Positions 54,521 to 64,000 of a DNA stretch of 64,000 nt are shown piece after piece. Both the position numbers and the translations under genes were made by a program. This DNA is from Pegea sp. RAD2-039. Taxonomy: Eukaryota > Chordata > Thaliacea > Salpida > Salpidae. A model generated the notes under the pieces. That model saw nothing but the letters and a program-made list of their open reading frames with translations, was not told the DNA's origin and did not search any database. The stretch's first letter is position 1; every line of letters begins with the position of its first letter. The stretch lies in the NCBI GenBank assembly GCA_034620365.1, contig JAQGEQ010000339.1:124001-188000 (forward strand), read 5' to 3'.

Positions 54521-55941
54521 GACACAAACAAGAATTTTTTTCTTACTCAGGAATGTTACATGCAAACTTTGATTTGAACTTTTTTTCTTTAATCTTTTAT
54601 ATTTTACTTATTCATCATACAAAAGCGAAACTTTTTACTCTCACACAATTGTTTTTCTAAAATTCGATCATTTCAACTACTTTGTACCGTTTGTTTGAAT
54701 ATTACAAATATGCTTCACCATAAAATTAGGTATTTGAACAAAAACGTTTTTTTTTAATTTAGGAAATTATGTTCTTAAGGTTATCTAACTTACAATATTA
54801 GAAAACTTTTTTCTTCACTTACTATATTACTTTATTTGTATCAAATTGTTTGTATATAGGTTGGAAATATAATCAAAGCTATCTAATATAACTTGTATCT
54901 TTTAATTTTGAATAAAAACATCACAACACGTTTCAAAATCGAATCAGCACACCCACTAGATATAAATTTTACTATATGAGTAAATATTGACAAATCAAGT
55001 TATTCGCATTTCAGTAAATCTCTATTTAATTTTGTGTAATGATGTATTTTAATCTAAAATTGGCTCCTTTGAGAAAAGATCTAAAATGTATTAGATACAA
55101 TTAATCTTCAAATGTTGAAAAAGTATCAGACTCATAAATAAAAAATTAACAAATTTTTATAAAAGTAGTTAAGCTTTCTCGAATCTTCTAAATTCTGAAA
55201 TTTTATTTATTTTGGTTGAAGTCTGTCGTGAAAATTTATTGTCAGATTTCAGAGTTGAATTCACACAGATAAATGTTGAGAATAATAGAAGCGCTCTGTG
55301 AGTTGTTTGTGAGATTTAAAAAACGAGATAATTTTCTCATTCACGCAAAGTTATTTAAAAAAAACTCTTAAACTTTTCATTAACTGTGATATAGTTAGCT
55401 ACTCTATGCTAAAGAGCTACTTATAATATCTGCTGCATTTTGTCCAAACTTGGTTACAAATACACATTAAAATGATCAAAATTGTTTTATTCAAATTAGA
55501 AGATGAAAATAGGGATAGACAACATGAAGAGTTATATGAGATACTAAAGATTAAAAAACTGAGCAGTCTGTTCACTAAAATAAAAGAACAAACAACCTAC
55601 AAGTAGGGAAACGAAAACATAATGCATTCCTAAGCTTAAAAGAAATATGAAACAATAATACAGTCGCAAATATAACCTTGTATATATTAAACGCTTATAT
55701 AGTAACCAGAAACTATACATTTACATTCAAATTATACAGATTCTATTACTCTAAACCATTATAAAATGAATACTGGTTAAAAATTAGATTTATGAAATTG
55801 AAAAGTGTATGACTCTTAAGATAAATGAGAGGGGAGAGAATGGTGAGATCTACAAAAAAAGAAAGAAATTTGATTATTTTACAGATCCATAAAAAGCTGT
55901 ATAACCTACAATAAAGCCGCCATACAGATTCGTTGAGGAGT
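54521..55941. other. Convergent intergenic region between TIR gene and myosin
   Basis: The two neighbouring genes end towards each other here, so both 3' UTRs lie within. No gene or repeat was recognised. Confidence 0.55.
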
Positions 55942-58900
55942 TTAGTTAGAAGAAGCTGAAGTAGAAACAACTTTTCTTGAAATAGACATTGAGAATCCAG
56001 CTGCAGCACCAGATTGTGAACTGCTTCCTGTTCGTTCAGTAGTGCTCTGCATTTGTAAAAATGCTTTCATTAAACCACCACAAATGTTAACTTGTATCAT
56101 ACCATGAATCGAGACTTAGATCGAACTTTGTTCAGAGCAGATTCACTCATATCAGCTCTCTCTTCAGCCTCTTCAAGATCAAGAGTTGCCTTTCTAAACT
56201 TCTGTAAGTTGGCATTTGCCTGTTCTTCCTGTATTAAACCAACAAAAAATGTAACAAGTGAAAAAAACTCATTTTAAATAGAAATACTAACAGCTTCTTC
56301 AGCCATCTTCTTGTATTGTTTCAATTTAAGTTGTAGCTTCTCAACAAGCTCTTGCATTCTCATTTGGTTCTTGTGATCCTCATCAGCCTGAAGTGATTTG
56401 ATTTTCCAATTATTATTTTTTATTAATTGTTGATATTACATAGAGGTAGAGCTTGTTAAATTATCTACCTGGAAAGTGAGCTCCTTAAGACGTCTGTCCA
56501 TCTTACGATAGTTCTTAAGTGTTTCAGCGTGTCGTCGTTGTTCACCATCAAGTTCACCTTCAAGATCCTTCATACGAGCTTGAAGAGCAGCAAGAGCCTT
56601 GCGACCACCTTTCAGTGCGTAAGCCTCAGCTTCTTCAAGTTTGATCTAAGAAGTGAGAATCAAAGTAAAGTAAGAATAAAAAGATGTTTAAGATTTGATA
56701 TGCTCAAAATATTTTCGGATAAAAGCTCATAATGCTTACAGTAAGCTCGTGAATTTGAACTTCAAGTGTTTTTTTCACGCGTTCAACTGAAATAAGATGT
56801 TGTTGTTCTTGTCGTAGTTCTTCAGCCATACGTCCAGCCTGATTAAAAAAGCAAGCATAATTAAATAATGAAGTTTTAAGATGATATGCAGTGAAATGCA
56901 GTTACAAGTACTTACATCAGCCACTGCTTTCTTTGCACGCTCATCTGCAGCCTTAGACTCAGCGAGTGCTTCATCAAGTTCAGCTCTCATTTGTTCATTT
57001 TCAGTCTCAAGCTTTCTGCGTGCGCTTGAAAGAGCAGAGTTTTGAGCTGATAAGCTGTTGACACGGTCAGTGACTTCAAGGAGTTCAGCTTCAGCTTGTT
57101 TTCCTGTAATAAGTTGAAATATTAGGCTTGAAAGTTAATAATTCCTTTTACAGTTTTAGTATTTCAACACATTTATGACAGTAAAATTTTAACTATTTAA
57201 TCAAAGAATTTATATAGTTATTTTGATAACCAACTATTTATATAATGCTGCTATAAAGTAAAAGTCATAACTACATAATCTCGTCACAAACATAATAGAA
57301 GCATATAAGAAATATATTTGCAAGGCTTACTGGCACGCTCATTTGCTTCTAAGGCATTTCTGGTTTCATCAAGTTCACTCATGACAATGGTCAGCTTTCT
57401 TTCTTGAATACTGAATTGTTCACGAAGTTCTTCATGATTTCTTTGATCTTCATCCATTTGATCTTGCATTTCCTAAAATAATTGAGAGCCAACAAGATTA
57501 AAGAATACTACGTCAAGAGAAAACACTCTAAAATAAATTACTTTAATGGTAACTTGAAGTTTTTTAATCAATTTAGTCTGTTCAGCAAGATTTCGGTTAG
57601 CATGTTCTAGTTGTAACTCAGCATCATTGAGTTGAGTTTCGAACTTCTTCTTCAACCGAACAGCATCAGCACGAGCTTTGATCTCAACGTCCAAACTGGC
57701 TTGCATTGACTCGATGGAACGAGCATAATTCTTTCTACAAATATTTCAACCGATTTGAGGTTTTTTTCTGAGATTTAGAAGTACTAAAATGCAATGGAAA
57801 ATTGATATTTTTTTATGTATTAATACAAAGTAAGCCACGAAACAGAGCTATCATTAATTTTCAAAAGATTATTGCTTATGAATATGATTTTATTATCTTC
57901 ATTAATCTTGATAATGTCTGATAAGAGCATACCATGGAAAATAAGATCGAATCTACCATTATTAAAAATCATTTTTACTATCATTTTACTGATAGGACAT
58001 CTTTGAATACCTGGTGCTTTCAAATTCTTCATCTTTCTCTTGTAGTTTTCTGTCAATATCAGCTTTCACTTGAGTTAATTCTAATTGAAGACGAAGAACT
58101 CGGCTCTACAAAAATAAAACATCACACAGTTCTGATAGCGATAAAATAAAATATTTGTTTGATGTACCTCTTCAAGTTCAAGAGCACCTTCTGCTTCTTC
58201 AAGAGCAGCTCTCAGCTCTTCACATTCAAGCTCAGCCTTCTTCTTCGCTTTGCTCAACTCATGAAGAGATTTACCTCCAGTAGTTAGTTGATCAGTAAGA
58301 TCAGCAATCTCATCTGAACAAAAAGTAGAAACAAAGTTGTTATTTCTTAAGTAATGCTTTTGTTGATCAACCTGTCAAGTTCTTGTTTTCACGTTTGACA
58401 ATTTCAAGTTGCTCGATACTTTCTTCGTATGAGGTACGAATTTTGTAAACTTCAGTTTGGTAGTTTCGAGATTCACGTTGAGCAGCATCCAACTCAGACT
58501 GCAATTCTTCGACGCGTTGCTTCCAGGTAGCAATTTCTTTGTCAAAGCTACGTTGCTTCTTATCAAGAGCATTGATAGTAGCATTGGCCTAAAGATATCA
58601 GACATTATTTATCAAAATTACAAATAAAGCTTTTTCACTGAAACATCAACCTACCCGTTCTAAATCAACGTTCACGTCTTCTAGTTCGTTAGTCAGACGA
58701 ATCTTTGCTTTTTCAAGACTTGCACATTTGGCCAAAGCATTTTCAGTTTGTTCTTCAGCTTCTTGAAGACGCATGGCAAGTTTTTTCCTGTGAATTATGA
58801 GATCATTGCAAATATTAAAGGTTCGAATGATCTAAATACCAGATCGGAGTAAGATATATTCTAAAGTAAATACAGTAAAAAAAATTAAAGTAGTTTATTG

Positions 58901-61900
58901 TTTAATACTTTTCTTATAAAAATTAGACAAAAAAAAAGAAATTTACTTGGCTTCTTCAAGTTCTTCCATACGTTGAATAGCATCTGACTCATATTTAGTT
59001 CTCCATGTAGTGATCTCTGCATTAGCTTTGGAAAGGGCTCTCTGTAGCTCAGCTTTTCCTTCTTGTTCTTCTTCAACTTGCTCTCGAAGCAAGTCAAGAT
59101 CGTGGCGGGCAGCTTGAAGAGCATGAGTAAGAGACTGCTTTGTTTTGGATTCTTCCTCAAGTTGGCGTTTGAGATCTTCAATAAGTGAAGTCATGTTGGA
59201 TTTGGCACGAGAAAGAGCGCTGACCTACAAATGGTTATACTGATTAAACATCTTTCTAATTTCAAAAATTATTTAAAAATAATTTGAACAAGTTTCAACA
59301 AAAGAGCTCTTTTCTGACTTAGAATGTTACCTTATTTTCAGCCTCTTCCAACAAATGCATGTTGTCAGCAGATTCACTTTGAAGTTTGTTCTTAATGATG
59401 GTTAACTCATTAATTGTTCTGACATTTTCTTCAACTTTAATGCGGAAGTCAGTGATTTGTTCTTCCATCACACGAACATTAGCTTCAGCTCGTATTTTGA
59501 CTTTAGAAACTTCTTCAAGCTGCGAGCTGACATCCAAAAGCTCCATTTGGAGTTGAGATCGTTCCTTTTCAACTTTCGTTTTGACACGAGTCAAGTTTTC
59601 AACTTGTTCAACAAGCTCAGTAACAGCATCTTGTTGACGCTTTTTCATGGAAGTTACATCAGCTTCGTGTTGAATGATTGATTCCTCATATTCACGTCGT
59701 ACTTTTGTCAAGTCAGATTCACGTCGTTTGATCAGCTCAAGCTGTTACAATAAACATTGGTTTCGAAAAGCTAATTCCATTTAACCAAAATATACTGACT
59801 TGAGCAGCAGTGGCTCCTCCGGCTTCTTCAAGTTTTTCAGTAAGTTGGTCGAGTTCACGAACAAGGTCATTTCGGTTTCGTTCAATTTTAGCACGGGCAT
59901 TTCGTTCGTTTTCAAGTTCACTTTCCAAATCTTCAACACGAGCCTACACAAAAGTATTTATTTTTCTCAATTACTGTAAACATAATTTTTTCATTTGTAG
60001 CATTATTATTTGGTAGTAAAATTCTTTTTTAGAGCTATGCAAAAGGGAATATCTTGTTTGATCTCAAAAAATTGTGTTTTTTCGCTAATGAGTTATTGAA
60101 ACTGCTATTATTAGCGAGTTTATATGTTTTAGAATCTTTGATGCTGTTTCGCTAGTACTTAAGAAGTTGTTATCTTACTTGTAACTCCTTAACTTTGCGT
60201 GAAAGTTGGTAAACTTGGTTCTGCTCATCTTCCAGCCTTCCTTGAAGAGAGTTAATTTCAAAGTCCTTCCTGAAAATAATAAAAAAATAAATTAAAATAT
60301 GCATTCTTATCAATAAATTTTACTTTCGAATGGATTCTTCTAGTTGAGCTTTGTCTCGTTCAAGATCTGAAACATTATCAGTAGCAGCACGTAAATCAGC
60401 CTCAAGCTTTCGTTTGGCTTTTTCTAATTCACTGCGGACCTTGCGTTCTTGCTCGAGAGCATCTTCAGTCTAAGAAGAAAAGATATATCTTAAACGATTA
60501 AAATTTGTATATGCTGTTTTACTTACATCTTCAATTTGTTGTTCAAGTTTTGTCTTGAGTTTTCCAAGATGGTTGGCTTTGTCTTCCATTGCTTGAAGAT
60601 CTTCAAGAGTTTGTTGGTTGACTTGTTCCAAGTGTTTCTTTTCTTTTTGCAGAGTTGAGATACTTCCATCACGAGCATCAAGATCAGAAGAAAGACCACG
60701 GACTTTTGACTCTAAATCCTACAATATAATCATTTTAATAAAGTTGTTTATGTCGTTAGGGTCAACTTAACAGATACATATTATGTTTGATTAAGTTATG
60801 ATACTTTCATTAAATACTTACACCCTTTTCTTTTTCTAATCGTTTAATGTTTCCTTCAGCACTTTCTACGTCTTGAGAAAGCTCTTCGTTTTGTTTTTCC
60901 AACTTCTTTTTGTAAGTTGTCAGCTTCTCATTACTTGCTTCCTCTTCTTCAAGACGTTCTGTCATTTCTGCTACTTCAGTCTCTAAAGACTGTTTGACTT
61001 TGATCAATTGCTCATTGCGTTCCTCAGAATCGGCAAGATTTTCTTGCTCCTGAAAAGTAAGTGTATAAGTTGAATCAGTTTAGATGAGTTCTTGATGATT
61101 ACTAACCGCTTGTAATTGCAATGTCAAATTATTCTTTTCAGACAAAAGACCAACACATTTTGTTTCGTAATCTTTTCGTAACTTTTCCTCTTTTTCTTGC
61201 TTATCTTTCAAGTCATTAATGATAACATCCTTAGCTTTAAGTTCATCTTCAGCCTTGACAACATTGAGAAGAGGCTTGACTTTGGTGTAAAGTTTCCACC
61301 AGTGCCAGTCGCGGAACATAACAAACTTTCTGATGTTTCGTTGAATACAACGAGCAGCACGGCTGTTGTTTAAAAATATGAACTTATTAAAGATCAACTG
61401 GAAAATTATAAAGTTTGTACTCACGCTCTTTCAACCATTTTCCTGAACTCAATTCGCATAAGTTTACCACGAGCACGAGATTGTAACTTGGTCATGATAA
61501 TAGCCAACAAATCATCTCGTCTATCTTCAAGATCGGCAAGAACACCAGCTTTGAAGAAGATCTACAAAAGTTAGAAAATAGTTTTGGAAATCCTGTAGAC
61601 AATACTTTATTGTAAAATTTGTGAGATCATATTTTTGCTAACTAGGTAGAACTAAATTACAAATGAAAAAGTAGTACGACTAGATTTTGTTTACGTTGAT
61701 GAATTAAAGCTTTTTTAGACGTTTTTATTATACCTTAGTGTGACCGATTCTATACAAAGCCAAATCTAGCTCAATAGTTGTTACAATTGTTTCAGTTGCT
61801 TTTTTGCTGTCAACAATCTTAGCAACCTTTTTGGCAGCCAAAATCTGGTATCTAAAACAGAAAGATGTTAAACATGAAGATAGTTTACAGCAAAAAATGG

Positions 61901-64000
61901 GAATTTAAATAATATAAAATATTTATGATAATTAAAAATCATATTCACCGTTGTTTGAACTCGGGGTATTGAAGTCTGTTGGGGAAACCCTTTCGGCAAA
62001 TACGAATACCTTCAAGCACACCGTTACACCGAAGTTGAGCAATAACTAATTCTGTAAATGATAAACAAAGAATATTATGAATGAATAAATTTAAAACCTG
62101 TTTTCTAAAACAGTCTTTAGGTTGTGAAATATTTAGAATTCAACAAACCAGCATCCATCAATCCAGACTTCTTCATTTCATTTGGAATGATACAACGGAC
62201 GAAATGAGGCTTGGTGTTTCTCAAGTTAGTCATCAGTTTGTTTAGTTGTTCCTGAATAAATAATTTTATAAAAGTAATTGTAGTTTGATTTTTTGAGTTA
62301 ATTTACCCGGTAAAGAGCAGATACAGTCTGAAAACCACCTCCTTTATTTTTTGATTTCTTTCCCCCTAAAGATAGAGAGTACGTTAGAAAAAAAACATAA
62401 ATGGTGTTGCTTTAAGTAACAACTTAGCTTATATAATATCTACAGTAATAATTTTTCTTACAGATGACTTACTTTCTTCCTTTACTTCAGGAAACAGTTG
62501 TGTCATTAATCTGTTGGAAGATTTTCTGAACAATTGCAAGACTGATTCATTCAAAGGATCCTTGTTCTTGAACAACCAACCGTCAACATTATAGCCGACC
62601 TAAAATTAGAAAAAAATAAAAAGATGTCAACTTCTATTTGTTCTCTAACCTGTCCAGCGTAGTGAAGCACAATGAAGTCAGCACCTCCTTTCTTAACAAT
62701 CTTTGGACGTACAAAAGCTGGTGATTTCTTTTCGTGAGTACCATAAAGCTTAGCTCGGAAAGTGTCATCAGTTGCCTTGGGTACAATGGACTCTTCTTCA
62801 AGAATTGAGAAAACTCCCATTGGCTAAAAATACGTTTATATTGGTAATATTTTTACAGATTTTAAAATGCTTTTCATACCTTTTCAAGAAGCTCAATGCA
62901 GTCAGCAAGATCCATACCGAAATCAATAAATGTCCATTCAATACCTTCACGTTTGTATTCTTCTTGTTCAAGTACAAACATGTGGTGATTGAAAAATTGT
63001 TGAAGTTTCTCATTAGTAAAGTTGATACAAAGTTGCTCAAAAGTGTTAAACTGTAAAAAGATAAAATAGTTTGTTTATAGAAATACTTTTTTAAAAGCAA
63101 TTACCTCAAAGATTTCAAAACCAGCAATGTCAAGAACACCAACAAAATAGTTTCTGGGTAAATTTGTTTCCAAAGTGACATTTAATCTGAGTACAATCCA
63201 GTTGAACAAATTCTTGTAAGTTGCTTTAGCCAACGCACCAGTAGAGTTTTGACACTAAAGTTTAATGTCAAAATTTTAAGCTTATTTTGAAAAAAATAAT
63301 AATTAACTAAATTCTTATTCTTAAATATTTATTGATTATATTTTTCCCTATATAATTTCATCAAAATTAATATTGGTGTTGCCAACAGACTAAACAACAG
63401 TTTTTACACTTTTTAAATTTACTGCTAATTGACTAAACTTATATTTAAGCCAACTAACCAATTAAATCAATACAAAACCGCTAGTATTAGTATAAATTGA
63501 ACATACTTGATCTACATTTTGGCCCTTATTTACATATTCATTTCCAACTTTGACACGTGGTCTAGTGATGGCTTTACAAAACTCTGGTGAACTTACTCCA
63601 AACAAGTAAGATACCTTATCGGCAACTGTTCAATTTAAAATCATATTAACTCAAAATAAACTTTCTTACCAAAAATCTATAAATAAATGAAAAAGATTTA
63701 TAATATGAAAACATAAACTAACCGAAATACTTACTATAAATGCTCTGAATTAGTAAATAAAGGTTTTATTCTTTTACTAGAACTTTAAGATTAAATATTA
63801 TTTTATGAAGCTTGTGAAATTGTAAAAAAAACTCTTTATTGGATATGCAAGACCTCTGCCAAAGCTCATTATTTATAAAAATATAAAATCGATGTATATA
63901 TTAGTATATTACTAAGATAAACTCTAACAACTTACCATCAATACTATCTACATCAGCTTGCTCATCACGTGGTTTTTGTTTGTACTTCATACTACCAAAG
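55942..64000 (-). CDS. MYH: Muscle-type myosin II heavy chain, 5' end outside the window
   Basis: Thirty-one exons in transcript order: 63936-64000 (cut), 63507-63625, 63105-63254, 62880-63050, 62650-62823, 62473-62599, 62307-62365, 62149-62251, 61949-62051, 61734-61851, 61425-61561, 61107-61362, 60822-61049, 60527-60718, 60324-60469, 60179-60269, 59800-59943, 59331-59741, 58947-59224, 58655-58787, 58372-58588, 58168-58313, 58011-58105, 57542-57734, 57331-57472, 56916-57103, 56740-56838, 56469-56645, 56292-56387, 56103-56228, 55942-56046. About 1595 residues are visible; the P-loop and switch I lie beyond 64000. Seen in order: switch II (DIAGFEIFE), relay helix ([14 protein letters not shown]), loop 2 ([10 protein letters not shown]), the reactive-thiol helix ([19 protein letters not shown]), IQ region and hook ([14 protein letters not shown]). 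A heptad coiled-coil rod of roughly 1090 residues follows, then a Ser-rich tailpiece of about 35 residues. Rod sequence follows striated-muscle rather than non-muscle myosin. It is the thick-filament motor. Exons are visibly richer in G+C than the introns. Confidence 0.96.

Noticed and set aside
59457..59681. 74-codon plus-strand open frame
   Set aside because: Antisense shadow of the myosin rod exon 59331-59741.
59810..60016. 68-codon Ser-rich plus-strand open frame
   Set aside because: Antisense of myosin exon 59800-59943; Glu/Leu-rich coiled-coil codons give Ser-rich reverse translations.

Overview
This is a stretch of an animal nuclear genome. It is very A+T-rich by eye (roughly 70% or more). 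Its genes are split by many GT-AG introns, most of them 47 to 150 bases long. It holds six complete protein-coding genes, one gene cut by the right edge, and a set of decayed retroposons. The proteins are metazoan: a PSTPIP F-BAR/SH3 protein, a P-glycoprotein, a DAPP1 SH2-PH adaptor, an immunoglobulin-superfamily receptor, a TIR adaptor and a striated-muscle-type myosin. Base composition and gene set suit an early-branching invertebrate such as a cnidarian or sponge, but I cannot fix the phylum. Every intron boundary below was chosen by hand so that splice sites and reading phase agree. Each complete gene sums to a whole number of codons, and family-level homology holds across nearly all junctions of the recognised genes.

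Layout, left to right. 1-7786: gene-free AT-rich DNA. 7787-10583 (+): PSTPIP1-like gene, 5 exons, 387 residues. 13978-15358 (-): decayed non-LTR retrotransposon (LINE). 16513-18504 (+): UBE2D-type ubiquitin-conjugating enzyme, 6 exons, 148 residues. 19385-22200: a tRNA-derived SINE (-), another LINE 3' end (+) and a dead Tc1/mariner-like transposase piece. 23277-31407 (-): full-length ABCB1-type transporter, 25 exons, 1295 residues. 36445-38680 (+): DAPP1-like adaptor, 7 exons, 241 residues. 40390-42136 (+): LINE copy interrupted by a tRNA-Val-like SINE. 43519-47323 (+): type I membrane receptor with three Ig-like modules, 13 exons, 483 residues. 48316-49190: two more LINE 3' ends. 50483-54520 (+): TIR-domain adaptor with a long disordered tail, 16 exons, 523 residues. 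55942-64000 (-): muscle-type myosin II heavy chain, 31 exons visible, with the N-terminal part of the motor outside the window.

The genes do not form an operon. Still, four of the seven (PSTPIP-like, DAPP1-like, Ig receptor, TIR adaptor) belong to families that in vertebrates act in immune-cell receptor signalling or cytoskeletal response. The Ig receptor and the TIR adaptor are the least conventional and the best candidates for new biology. The repeats also tell a story: the SINE at 19.4 kb carries the same 3' tail as the LINE copies, and that tail folds into a hairpin with a compensatory base-pair change between copies.
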